35,825 nt of DNA from CAVAWX01 sp963642995 (GTDB taxonomy: Bacteria; Actinomycetota; Coriobacteriia; Coriobacteriales; QAMH01): positions 1 to 35,825 of the forward strand of contig CAVIIZ010000014.1 of assembly GCA_963642995.1 (NCBI GenBank). Reading direction: 5' to 3'. The position numbers and the translations under genes were made by a program. This document shows positions 16,666-24,423 of the stretch, in pieces (the stretch's first letter is position 1; every line of letters starts with the position of its first letter). The notes under the pieces are model-generated. The model saw only the letters and a program-made list of their open reading frames with translations, was not told where the DNA came from and did no database searches.

Positions 16666-17802
16666 GTGCGCCGCGTCGTCTCTTACGTCGTGCGGGTCGC
16701 GCTGCTTTTGCTCGCGGTGTCTGCGCTGGCCTTCGTGCTCGTGGGCGTCTCGCCCATAGACCCCGTGCAGGCAAACGTGGGGGCGAGCGCGTACGCGGGG
16801 CTGTCTTTCGAGAAAAAGGCGCAGCTTGCCGCGTGGTGGGGGGCAGATGCGCCCGTGTGGGAGCGCTATCTCTCGTGGCTGGTCTCGGCCTTGCACGGCG
16901 ACCTCGGCACCTCGCTTCGCTTCAACGCGCCCGTGGCCGAGGTGCTGGCGCAGCGGGCGGGCACCACCTTGCTGCTCATGTGCACGGCCTGGGCGGCAAG
17001 CGGCGTGCTCGGATTTGCCCTGGGGGCGGCCGCCGGCGCGCGCGCGGGTTCGGCCTTCGACCGTGTGGTGCGCGGGCTTTGCCTCGTCTTGGCCTCGACG
17101 CCCTCGTTTTGGCTGGGGTTGCTCGTGCTCTACGTCTTCGCCGTGTGGCTCGGGTGGTTCCCCATCGGCTTTTCCACCTCCGTGGGGACGGGCGCGGCAT
17201 CCGTCTCCGCGGCCGACGTGGCGCACCATCTCGTGCTGCCCGCCCTCACCTTGAGCATAGCCGGCATGCCCAACATCGCCTTGCACACGCGCGAGAAGAT
17301 GGCCGAGTGCATGGACAGCGACTACATGCGCTTTGCCCGCGCGCGCGGGATGGGGCGCCTCGCGGCCGCGCGTCGCCACGGCCTGCGCAACGTGGCCTTG
17401 CCCGCGATCACGCTGCAATGCGCCTCGGTGGCAGAGCTCTTCGGCGGTTCTGTCCTGGTGGAGCAGGTGTTTTCCTATCCGGGCTTGGGGCAGGCGGCGG
17501 TCACGGCGGCCACGGGTGGCGACGCCTCGCTGCTCGTCGGCATCGCCGTGGCCTCGGCGCTGCTGGTTTTCGCCGGCAACGCCTGCGCTGACGTGTTCTA
17601 CCGCGTGCTGGACCCGCGCATCAGGCTCGGCGGCGGCCGGCACGGCGCGGGCGGCGGAGGACGGCGCGGCGTTGACGGACACGGGATCGGCAAAGCCGCT
17701 GCATGTGGTGAAAGGGAGGACGGCCGCCCCGCGTGCGGGCACGGTCGAGGAGGCGCCGCGCGGCCCGCCGAGACATGCGCAGGATGCGGGGTGCGCGCAT
17801 GA
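16666..17802 (+). CDS. ABC transporter permease, NikB/OppB/DppB type
   Basis: A 378-residue inner-membrane permease. It starts with an N-terminal helix and extracytoplasmic loop typical of OppB/NikB (RYLSWLVSALHGDLGTSL), then a BPD_transp_1 core of five helices with the cytoplasmic EAA loop at about 215-240 (SDYMRFARARGMGRLAAARRHG), ending near YRVLDPRIRL. About 65 extra residues follow (from roughly 313), rich in Gly, Arg and Cys, with no family counterpart. This tail arises because the frame stays open up to the next start codon. The GTG start lies 4 bases after the binding-protein stop; a GGAG 11 bases upstream may be the ribosome binding site. The stop overlaps the next gene (ATGA). Confidence 0.88.
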   Translation: MRRVVSYVVRVALLLLAVSALAFVLVGVSPIDPVQANVGASAYAGLSFEKKAQLAAWWGADAPVWERYLSWLVSALHGDLGTSLRFNAPVAEVLAQRAGTTLLLMCTAWAASGVLGFALGAAAGARAGSAFDRVVRGLCLVLASTPSFWLGLLVLYVFAVWLGWFPIGFSTSVGTGAASVSAADVAHHLVLPALTLSIAGMPNIALHTREKMAECMDSDYMRFARARGMGRLAAARRHGLRNVALPAITLQCASVAELFGGSVLVEQVFSYPGLGQAAVTAATGGDASLLVGIAVASALLVFAGNACADVFYRVLDPRIRLGGGRHGAGGGGRRGVDGHGIGKAAACGEREDGRPACGHGRGGAARPAETCAGCGVRA

Positions 17803-18665
17803 ACGCCCCCGCGCAGACGACCTTTCACGTGCCGTCCCGCCGTGTTCGCGCACGCAGCCGCCGCGCCTCGTCTGTCGCCTGCGCCGTGTGCCTGGCTGCG
17901 CTGGCCGCCCTCTTCGTCGTCGGCGCGTTGCTCCAGCCCGCAAGCGGGGCGACGGACCTGTCCATGAAGAACCTGCCGCCCTCGCCCGCGCACCCCTTCG
18001 GCACCGACCAGCTGGGACGCGACATGCTCGTGCGCACTGCGGCCGGTTTGTCCACGAGCATCGGCATCGGCTTTCTCGCCGCCCTCGCCTCGGCGTTTCT
18101 CGCACTTGCCTTGGGTTGCGCGGCGGCGCTGGGCGGGCGACGCGTGGACGCGGCGGTCACCTGGCTCGTGGACCTGGCTTGCGCGCTGCCCCATATCATC
18201 TTGCTCATACTCATATCGTTTGCGTTGGGAAAGGGCGCCGCGGGCGTCGTGGTCGGGGTTGCGCTCACGCATTGGCCGAACCTGTGCCGCGTCATCCGCG
18301 CCGAGATATTGCAGATGCGCGAAAGCCGGCCCGTGGCGATCGCCGCCCAGCTCGGACGCACCCGCGCGCAAATCGCCGTGCGCCATGTGCTGCCCGCCGT
18401 GGCGCCCCAGTTCACCGTCGGCCTCGTCTTGCTCTTTCCCCACGCGATCTTGCACGAGGCGGCCGTCACCTTCCTCGGCTTCGGGCTGTCGCCGGAGACC
18501 GCGGCCGTCGGCATCATCTTGAGCGAGTCCATGGGCTATCTCGCGGCGGGCATGTGGTGGCTCGCCGTCTTCCCCGGCGTGGCGCTGGTGGGCGTGACCG
18601 TGCTGTTCAACGGGGCGGGCAAGAACTTGTCGCGTGCGCTCGGGCTGCAACGGCAGCGGGGGTGA
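17799..18665 (+). CDS. ABC transporter permease, NikC/OppC/DppC type
   Basis: A 288-residue permease, partner of the preceding gene. Seen: a basic N-terminus, a first helix at about 25-48, the PSPAHPFGTDQLGRDMLVR motif diagnostic of OppC/NikC permeases, then a BPD_transp_1 core with EAA loop (RAEILQMRESRPVAIAAQLGRTRAQIAVRHVLP) and a final helix. The frame is open to 17733, but the ATG at 17799 is preferred because it overlaps the previous stop and leaves a normal-length N-terminus. The stop is followed within bases by the ATPase gene. The pair forms the channel through which the bound substrate passes. Substrate cannot be read from the permease itself. Confidence 0.92.
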   Translation: MNAPAQTTFHVPSRRVRARSRRASSVACAVCLAALAALFVVGALLQPASGATDLSMKNLPPSPAHPFGTDQLGRDMLVRTAAGLSTSIGIGFLAALASAFLALALGCAAALGGRRVDAAVTWLVDLACALPHIILLILISFALGKGAAGVVVGVALTHWPNLCRVIRAEILQMRESRPVAIAAQLGRTRAQIAVRHVLPAVAPQFTVGLVLLFPHAILHEAAVTFLGFGLSPETAAVGIILSESMGYLAAGMWWLAVFPGVALVGVTVLFNGAGKNLSRALGLQRQRG

Positions 18666-18688
18666 AGGCGGTGGAGGAGGAAAAGGCG

Positions 18689-19663
18689 ATGGCGGACGCG
18701 CATGCACGCGGGGCAGGTCTTGCGGGCGGGAAGGCAGTGTGCGCCGCCGGCACCGCAGCCGCGCCGTCTGCGCCGCCCGCGCACAGCGCCGACCATGCAG
18801 GCGAGCGCTTCCACCACCACCACTCGCATGCCCCCGCCTCGCGCCATGTGGCAGGCCATCACCTCCTGCAGGTCGAAGGTCTCGTCGTCGAGTTCGCGTC
18901 TGCGTCCGGGCGCACGCGTCCCATCGACGGCCTGAACGTGTCCGTGCACGCCGGCGAGGTGGTCGCGTTGGCAGGCCCTTCGGGTGCGGGCAAGACCCTT
19001 TTGGCCGATGCGTTGCTGGGCATGTACGCGCCCGGCGCCGAGGTGCGCGGGACGGTCTTTTTCGATGGCGTCCGGCAAACGGCGGAGTCCCTGCGCCGTC
19101 TGCGCGGCCGCGAGGTGGCCCTCGTGCCGCAGGGCGTTTCCTCGCTCGACCCGCTCATGCGCGTCGGGCGGCAAATCGGCGGCGATGCGGGCCGGCGCGC
19201 CGAGCTTTTCGCCCGCTACCGTCTCGATGCGTCCGTCGAGCGCCTCTATCCCTTCGAGTTGTCGGGCGGCATGGCCCGGCGCGTGCTGCTCATCTGCGCG
19301 CTCATGTCCGACCCGCGCCTGCTCGTGGCCGACGAGCCCACCACGGGGCTGGACCTGGAGCTGGCCGTGCGGGCGGCAGAGGACCTGCGCGCTTTTGCCG
19401 ACGGGGGCGGGGGCGTCTTGCTGATCACCCACGACATCGAGCTTGCCCTGCGCGTGGCCGACCGCATCGCCGTCTTCACCGACGGGGCCGTGGTCGAGGA
19501 GACCGACGTGGCCGGCTTCGCCTCGCCGGACACCCTCGCGCACCCCTTCTCGCGGCGCCTGTGGCACGCGTTGCCCGCGCACGGGTTTTCCGATGTCGGC
19601 GATGGGGAGACGGATGGGGCGCCTGCAGACGCCTTGCCCGCCGGAGAGGAGACGCGGGCATGA
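18689..19663 (+). CDS. ABC transporter ATPase, NikD/DppD-like, with histidine-rich N-terminus
   Basis: A 324-residue ATP-binding subunit. Residues 1-60 form an extra low-complexity region with eleven histidines, including FHHHHSH at 41-47 and a further H53, H57, H58. The ATPase core follows: Walker A GPSGAGKT (96-103), signature LSGGM, Walker B LLVADEPTTGLD and switch His in ITHD. The C-terminal oligopeptide-binding extension (OligoHPY) of Opp ATPases is absent, which favours a Nik-type system. ATG 18689 has GGAGG 8 bases before it; an in-frame GTG at 18662 overlapping the permease stop is possible but lacks support. I infer that the His cluster binds nickel or another metal on the cytoplasmic side. 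Confidence 0.9.
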   Translation: MADAHARGAGLAGGKAVCAAGTAAAPSAPPAHSADHAGERFHHHHSHAPASRHVAGHHLLQVEGLVVEFASASGRTRPIDGLNVSVHAGEVVALAGPSGAGKTLLADALLGMYAPGAEVRGTVFFDGVRQTAESLRRLRGREVALVPQGVSSLDPLMRVGRQIGGDAGRRAELFARYRLDASVERLYPFELSGGMARRVLLICALMSDPRLLVADEPTTGLDLELAVRAAEDLRAFADGGGGVLLITHDIELALRVADRIAVFTDGAVVEETDVAGFASPDTLAHPFSRRLWHALPAHGFSDVGDGETDGAPADALPAGEETRA

Positions 19664-20265
19664 GCGTGCTGTGCGCCGACAACCTGGTCTTCTCGTGGCG
19701 CGTCGGAAAACCCGTGGTGGATGGGTTCTCGCTTCGCGTGGGCAGTTTCGAGCGCGTGGCGCTGGCCGGCCCTTCGGGTTGCGGCAAGAGCACCGTCTGC
19801 CAACTGCTCGCGGGGTACCTGCGCCCTGCGAGCGGCGGCGTCGCCGTGGATGGAAAGCCCGCCCTCGCCCGCCCGCACGTCCCCAACCCCGTGCAGCTCG
19901 TCTGGCAGCACCCCGAGCAGGCGCTCGACCCCAATCTGCGCGTGGGCGCCTCGATCGCCGAGGCGGGAGCGCTCGACGAGGAGCTGTGCGCGGCCCTGCA
20001 CATCGATCCTGCGTGGCTTTCGCGCTATCCGCACGAGCTGTCGGGAGGCCAGCTCCAGCGCTGTTGCATCGCCCGCGCCGTGGCCGCGCGCCCCCGCTTC
20101 ATCGTCGCCGACGAGATCTCGACCATGCTCGACGCGCTCACCCAGCAGCAGGTGTGGAGTTTCCTGCTTTCGCATTGCGGGCGCCACGGGATAGGCCTCG
20201 TGCTCGTCACCCACTCGGATGCCCTGCGCGAGCGCCTCGCGACCCGCACCGTGCCGCTCGGGTGA
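19660..20265 (+). CDS. ABC transporter ATPase, NikE/DppF-like (short)
   Basis: A 201-residue ATP-binding subunit, second ATPase of the importer. Seen: Walker A GPSGCGKST (37-45), Q-loop in LVWQHPEQ, signature LSGGQLQR (127-134), Walker B FIVADEIS with ADEISTMLD in place of the usual ADEPTSALD, and switch His in VTHSD. It stops soon after the H-loop, shorter than NikE (about 268 residues), with no C-terminal regulatory part. The ATG overlaps the previous stop, and AGGAG lies 8 bases upstream. It probably pairs as a heterodimer with the preceding ATPase. The end is convergent with the sortase gene, 21 bases apart. Confidence 0.9.
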   Translation: MSVLCADNLVFSWRVGKPVVDGFSLRVGSFERVALAGPSGCGKSTVCQLLAGYLRPASGGVAVDGKPALARPHVPNPVQLVWQHPEQALDPNLRVGASIAEAGALDEELCAALHIDPAWLSRYPHELSGGQLQRCCIARAVAARPRFIVADEISTMLDALTQQQVWSFLLSHCGRHGIGLVLVTHSDALRERLATRTVPLG

Positions 20266-20286
20266 GGCGCCGCCGGGGTTGCGCCC

Positions 20287-21051
20287 CTATTTGTCCACAC
20301 GCACCGCGACCACGGCGAAACGCTCCTCGGAGGTGCCGTACGAGCAGGTGGACAGCGTGAGCAGCTCGTGCCCGTATGCCGCCTCGGCCGTCGGGGGAAA
20401 CATCGACTGCCCCACGACCGCGTCCACGAAGTCCTTGTACTCCTGCTCGTCCAGGCTGCCCACGTGCTCCCAATAGCGGTAGTAGCCTCCGCCGCGCGAG
20501 AGGTCGGTGTGGAAGGCCGCGATCGGCTTGTAGACGCCCTCGCCTTGCGTGGTGGTGAAGACGATCTCGTGCGTGTTGAAGAAGTCCGCGTCCTCGAAGT
20601 CGAGCAAGGTGGCAAACATCGAGCCGTTGCGCATGTGGTGGCCGTAGATGATGGTGGAGTTGCCGCCCGGCACGATGCAGCCCTCGCCCACGAAGGGCGT
20701 GCCCGCCGAGGAGCGCTCGCGGTCGAAATTGCGGTGCAGGTAGTATTCGGGGTCGTCGGGGGTGAACATGACGGGGTAGTCGATGTTCGTGTCGGCCACG
20801 TAGACCCAGCCCACCGCGTCGGGGTTGAGCGCCTGCAAGGCGGCGATGTCGCGGCCGCTTTGCGTGCGCAGCTCTTCGTAGGCCACGTCGACTTCATGGT
20901 AGTCGAACAAGATCTTCGCGATGACGCCCGCGCACACGATCATGACGACGACGCAGACAATCATCACGAGCAGGGAGATCCTGCCCTTCTTCTTGCGGAC
21001 CTGCCCGTTCGCCTGCGTCGCTTCCTGCCATTGCCGTTCACGTTGTCTCAT
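20287..21051 (-). CDS. srtB: Class B sortase
   Basis: A 254-residue membrane-anchored cysteine transpeptidase that links sorted proteins to the cell wall. Seen: a Lys/Arg-rich N-terminus, one transmembrane segment (about 26-47), then the sortase domain with TNIDYPVM, STIIYGHHMRNGSMF with catalytic H138, LSTCSYG with nucleophile C236, and R244. The pattern NPDAVGWVYVADTNIDYP is typical of class B. The start ATG is set by an AGGAG 4 bases upstream (minus strand). The frame is open far upstream but this is not coding. No substrate with an NPQTN-like or LPXTG-like signal is visible in the window, so its target lies elsewhere. It is probably co-transcribed with the membrane protein gene at 21153-21953. 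Confidence 0.92.
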   Translation of the reverse strand: MRQRERQWQEATQANGQVRKKKGRISLLVMIVCVVVMIVCAGVIAKILFDYHEVDVAYEELRTQSGRDIAALQALNPDAVGWVYVADTNIDYPVMFTPDDPEYYLHRNFDRERSSAGTPFVGEGCIVPGGNSTIIYGHHMRNGSMFATLLDFEDADFFNTHEIVFTTTQGEGVYKPIAAFHTDLSRGGGYYRYWEHVGSLDEQEYKDFVDAVVGQSMFPPTAEAAYGHELLTLSTCSYGTSEERFAVVAVRVDK

Positions 21052-21152
21052 ATCGCTCCTCGAAGTTCCGTGTGCATCCTTTCGGGTTTTCGGGCGCGCC
21101 CCCCTTTTCCCCGAGCCGCGCCCCTGTGCCCGAGGGCGTTTCGACGCCTGCC

Positions 21153-21953
21153 CTATTGGACGAGCTTGAAGTAGTTGGCCAAGTCGAAGCCGTCGGGCAG
21201 CGGCAGCGAGAGCATGTAGACCGTGGCAATCGCGAACACCACGATTCCCGCTCCGAACACCACCTTGCGCTGCACAAGGTGCTTGTAAAAGCCCACGAGG
21301 CCGAACAAGAACAAGCACAGCGAGTACATCAAGGCCGCAAGTCCGTACGAGTCGTTGGCCAGGTTGCACCTGTCGCCCGTCTCGCGCATCTCGGTGGCCT
21401 CTTGCGCCTTCTTCTCCGAGTCGGAGAAGAAGCTGTCTTGCGGGTATTCGTCAAACGGCGTCGCCGTGCCCCCCTTTTCGAGGGCGGTGTAGACCGCGCC
21501 CTTGAAATTCTCGTAGTCGGGGCAGTTCGTCTCGATGAAACTGTTCAGCTCCTCGCGCTTGGCGGCGGCTTCTCGGGTATTGCCCGATTTCTCGAGCGTC
21601 GAGATCTGCGTGTTGGCGTCGTAGACGTGGGTCCACACGTTGAACGCGGCGATATAGGTCTGCGAGTTCAGGTTGTAGCTGGCGTTTGCCTCGGTGTTCA
21701 ACCGGTCGGCCTTCGCGTAGCTGGCGTCTTGGTCCGATCCGTGGAGGTCGCCGATCCAGGTGGCCCATGCGGTGGTGAGCGCGCACAGCGCCAGCATGAT
21801 GGCCGTGAAGGTGTTCAAGTTCAGCACGTTGTCGACGATTTTGCGGCGCAGGGGCTTCGCCTCCTCGGGGTTGTCTTCCCCGTCGTGCTTTCGCGCGTGT
21901 TTCGCCGCGTCGTTTTCGATGGCGGTGTCTTCTATCTCCTCGTTTGCATCCAT
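21153..21953 (-). CDS. Membrane protein of unknown function
   Basis: A 266-residue protein I do not recognise with confidence. Residues 1-40 are strongly acidic (DANEEIEDTAIEND, EEAKP) and cytoplasmic. One helix spans about 47-68 (FTAIMLALCALTTAWATWI), then comes a soluble stretch of about 120 residues rich in Asn, Ala and Thr and charged helix (TQISTLEKSGNTREAAAKREEL). Two helices follow near 205-225 and 235-255. The layout (early helix, long loop, paired C-terminal helices) recalls DUF4337-type proteins, but I cannot confirm it. The start ATG has AGGAG 5 bases upstream on the minus strand. It precedes the sortase gene by about 100 bases. Confidence 0.7.
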   Translation of the reverse strand: MDANEEIEDTAIENDAAKHARKHDGEDNPEEAKPLRRKIVDNVLNLNTFTAIMLALCALTTAWATWIGDLHGSDQDASYAKADRLNTEANASYNLNSQTYIAAFNVWTHVYDANTQISTLEKSGNTREAAAKREELNSFIETNCPDYENFKGAVYTALEKGGTATPFDEYPQDSFFSDSEKKAQEATEMRETGDRCNLANDSYGLAALMYSLCLFLFGLVGFYKHLVQRKVVFGAGIVVFAIATVYMLSLPLPDGFDLANYFKLVQ

Positions 21954-22254
21954 GTCGGCTCCTGAACCATGCGGGGGTTTGCGAGTGCACATGCGGGCGC
22001 CGCGCCCGTTTTTTCGGGCAGATTGTAGCGCGCTGCGACGCGTTTCGGGCGCCTCGCGGGGTTCGGGCCCATCGGCTGCCGCGGTTTCCGCGCGGGTTTT
22101 TCGGGCAGGCCCGGCTTTGCCCCGGCGAAAGCGGGAAGCCCCTCGCGGTCTTTTCGCCTGCGCTAGAATTGCCTTGCCTGCGATGCTTGCGGTTCGGGTT
22201 CGGGCAAGCGGGCCGCCGCTGAGACGCGCGACACGGCGCGGGAAAGGAGCGCAT
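21954..22254. other. Divergent promoter region between the membrane protein gene and thiC
   Basis: About 300 bases without genes. It holds a candidate thiC promoter (TGCGCTAGAAT at 22159-22169) and a direct repeat of TTTTTCGGGCAG at 22010-22021 and 22097-22108. The first copy sits within a GCCCG-T6-CGGGC hairpin. A lone CTGAGA lies at 22218-22223, but the rest of a TPP aptamer is not visible. Confidence 0.5.
22159..22169 (+). promoter_or_regulatory. Candidate thiC promoter
   Basis: TGCGC followed by TAGAAT (22164-22169), 85 bases before the thiC ATG. No clear -35. It is an exact match to the 11-mer upstream of the DUF3467 gene and tRNA-Lys. Confidence 0.5.
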
Positions 22255-23556
22255 ATGGCGAAGACGCAGTTGGAGGCGGCGCGCGCGGGCGAGGCGACGC
22301 CGCAGATGGAGCGGGTGGCGCGCGAGGAGCGCCGCGAGTTGGACTGGCTTTTGCAGGAGGTGGCGGCCGGGCGCATCGCCGTCCCCGCGAACCACGCGCA
22401 CGGCGCCTTGCAGGCAAGGGGCGTGGGCGGCGGCCTCTCCACGAAGGTGAACGTGAACCTCGGCGTGAGCGGCGACTTGCACGACTACGACGTGGAGATG
22501 GCCAAGGTGGACATGGCGCTCGAGCTGGGCGCCGACGCCATCATGGATCTGTCGAACTGCGGCAAGACCTCGAGGTTTCGCCGCGACCTTCTGGCGAAAT
22601 CGCCTGCCATGGTGGGCACGGTGCCCATGTACGACGCCATCGGCTACCTGGACAAAGAGCTGGCCTGCTGCACGGCCGACGACTTCTTGCGCGTGGTGGC
22701 CGCCCATGCCGAAGACGGCGTGGACTTCGTCACGGTGCACGCCGGCCTGAACCGCCGCACGGTCGAGGCCTTCGTCCGCGCCGGCCGCAGGATGAACATC
22801 GTCAGCCGCGGCGGCAGCCTGCTGTTCGCGTGGATGCAGCTCACGGGAAACGAGAACCCGTTTTTCGAGCGCTACGACGAGCTGCTGGAGATCTTGCGCG
22901 AGCACGACGTGACCATCAGCCTGGGAGATGCGTGCCGGCCGGGCTGCATCGACGACGCGACGGACGCGGCACAGGTGGCCGAGCTTGTGGAGCTGGGCAA
23001 CCTGACGCGCCGGGCATGGGATGCGGGCGTGCAGGTGATGGTCGAAGGACCCGGGCACATGGCCTTGAACGAGGTGGCGGCCAACATGGAGCTGGAAAAA
23101 CGCCTCTGCCACGGCGCGCCCTTCTACGTGCTGGGGCCGCTCGTCACCGACATCGCGCCCGGCTACGACCACATCACGAGCGCCATCGGCGGAGCCGTCG
23201 CGGCCGCCTCCGGCGCGGATTTCCTCTGCTATGTCACACCGGCCGAGCACCTGCGCCTGCCCGATGAAAACGATGTGCGCGAGGGGCTGGTGGCGGCCAA
23301 GATCGCGGCGCATGCGGCCGACATCGCCAAAGGCGTGCCCGGCGCGCGGATGCGCGACGACGCGATGGCCGACGCGCGGCGCAGCTTCGACTGGGAGCGC
23401 CAGTTCGAGCTTGCCCTCGACGGCGCCCGCGCGCAAGAGCGCTTCGAGAGCGCGCCCGCGGCCGAGGAGGACAGCTGCACCATGTGCGGCAAGATGTGCG
23501 CGGTGCGCACGGTGAACAAGGTGCTGGCCGAAAAGGGGGAGGAGCTGGGGCTGTGA
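22255..23556 (+). CDS. thiC: Phosphomethylpyrimidine synthase (short form)
   Basis: A 433-residue radical SAM enzyme that converts aminoimidazole ribotide to the HMP-P pyrimidine precursor of thiamine. Seen: VNVNLGVS, GADAIMDLSNCGK, VTVHAGL, SRGGS, LGDACRPGCIDDATDAAQ and VEGPGHMALNEV, GPLVTDIAPGYDHITSAIGGA, and a C-terminal Fe-S motif with Cys at 408, 411 and 415. The spacing CX2CX3C differs by one residue from the CX2CX4C of E. coli ThiC. The short length and spacing resemble, as I recall, ThiC of anaerobes and archaea. ATG 22255 has AAAGGAG 5 bases upstream. First gene of thiC-thiM-thiE, whose genes overlap or nearly touch. Confidence 0.95.
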   Translation: MAKTQLEAARAGEATPQMERVAREERRELDWLLQEVAAGRIAVPANHAHGALQARGVGGGLSTKVNVNLGVSGDLHDYDVEMAKVDMALELGADAIMDLSNCGKTSRFRRDLLAKSPAMVGTVPMYDAIGYLDKELACCTADDFLRVVAAHAEDGVDFVTVHAGLNRRTVEAFVRAGRRMNIVSRGGSLLFAWMQLTGNENPFFERYDELLEILREHDVTISLGDACRPGCIDDATDAAQVAELVELGNLTRRAWDAGVQVMVEGPGHMALNEVAANMELEKRLCHGAPFYVLGPLVTDIAPGYDHITSAIGGAVAAASGADFLCYVTPAEHLRLPDENDVREGLVAAKIAAHAADIAKGVPGARMRDDAMADARRSFDWERQFELALDGARAQERFESAPAAEEDSCTMCGKMCAVRTVNKVLAEKGEELGL

Positions 23557-24413
23557 GCCTGTTGGAAGAGATTGTCGAGGCGGCGGCGCGGGTGCGCGCG
23601 CGCACGCCGCTCGTGCACAACATCACGAACTACGTCACGGTGGGCGACGTGGCCAACGCCGAGCTTGCCTGCGGCGCCTCTCCCGTCATGGCAGACGCCG
23701 TCGAGGAGGTGCGCGACATGGTGGCGCTCGCCTCGGCGCTCAACATCAACATCGGCACCTTGAACGCGCGGACCGTCGAGAGCATGCATGCGGCGGCCGA
23801 CGCGGCGGCCGAGACGGGCACGCCGCTCGTCTTCGACCCGGTGGGCGCGGGCGCGAGCGCCTTTCGCAACGAGACGACGCGCGAGTTTTTGGCGCACGCG
23901 CATCCCAGTTGCATACGCGGCAACTTCAGCGAGGTGGCCTTCGTGGCCGGCCTTGCGGCGACGACGCGCGGGGTGGACGCCGGCGAGGTGGCCGACGCGG
24001 TCTCGCCCGAGGAGGTCGCGGCGCAGGTGGCGCGCGCGCACGGCTGCATATGCGCCATCACGGGCGCGGTGGATGTGGTCTCGGACGGCACGCATGCCGT
24101 CTTCGTCGAAAACGGCGATGCGGCCATGGGCAAGGTCACGGGCACGGGCTGCATGTGCGACGGGTTGATCGCGGCCTTCATCGGCGCGCTGCACGGGGAA
24201 GGCCCCGCTGCAGCTTCCGGCACGCGCTCGGAGCTCGTGGCCTGCGCTGCGGCTGTATGCAGCATGGGGTTGGCCGGCGAGCTGGCACGTCGCGACCTGG
24301 AGGGCATGGGGGCGCTCGTCGGCACGGGCAGCCTGCATATCGGCATCATCGACCGCTTGAGCCTGCTGTCCGCGGCCGACTACCGCCGCCATGCGCGCGT
24401 GGAGGAGCGCTGA
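23553..24413 (+). CDS. thiM: Hydroxyethylthiazole kinase
   Basis: A 286-residue kinase that phosphorylates the thiazole alcohol (THZ), a salvage step of thiamine synthesis. Seen: the substrate region PLVHNITNYVTVGDVANAELACGASPVMADA near the N-terminus, FDPVGAGAS, the RGNFSEVA segment (nucleotide/magnesium region), ITGAVDVVSDG, and the catalytic VTGTGCMCDGL loop. The GTG start overlaps the thiC stop (GTGA), and GGAGGAG lies about 9 bases upstream, supporting it. Its product and HMP-PP are joined by ThiE, encoded next. No thiD gene is in the window; HMP-P kinase must come from elsewhere. Confidence 0.95.
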   Translation: MSLLEEIVEAAARVRARTPLVHNITNYVTVGDVANAELACGASPVMADAVEEVRDMVALASALNINIGTLNARTVESMHAAADAAAETGTPLVFDPVGAGASAFRNETTREFLAHAHPSCIRGNFSEVAFVAGLAATTRGVDAGEVADAVSPEEVAAQVARAHGCICAITGAVDVVSDGTHAVFVENGDAAMGKVTGTGCMCDGLIAAFIGALHGEGPAAASGTRSELVACAAAVCSMGLAGELARRDLEGMGALVGTGSLHIGIIDRLSLLSAADYRRHARVEER

Positions 24414-24423
24414 GGGGCCTGCC

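Noticed and set aside
22218..22223. CTGAGA as part of a TPP riboswitch before thiC
   Set aside because: The paired conserved parts (such as the GATAATGCCAGC-like block) are absent in the leader.
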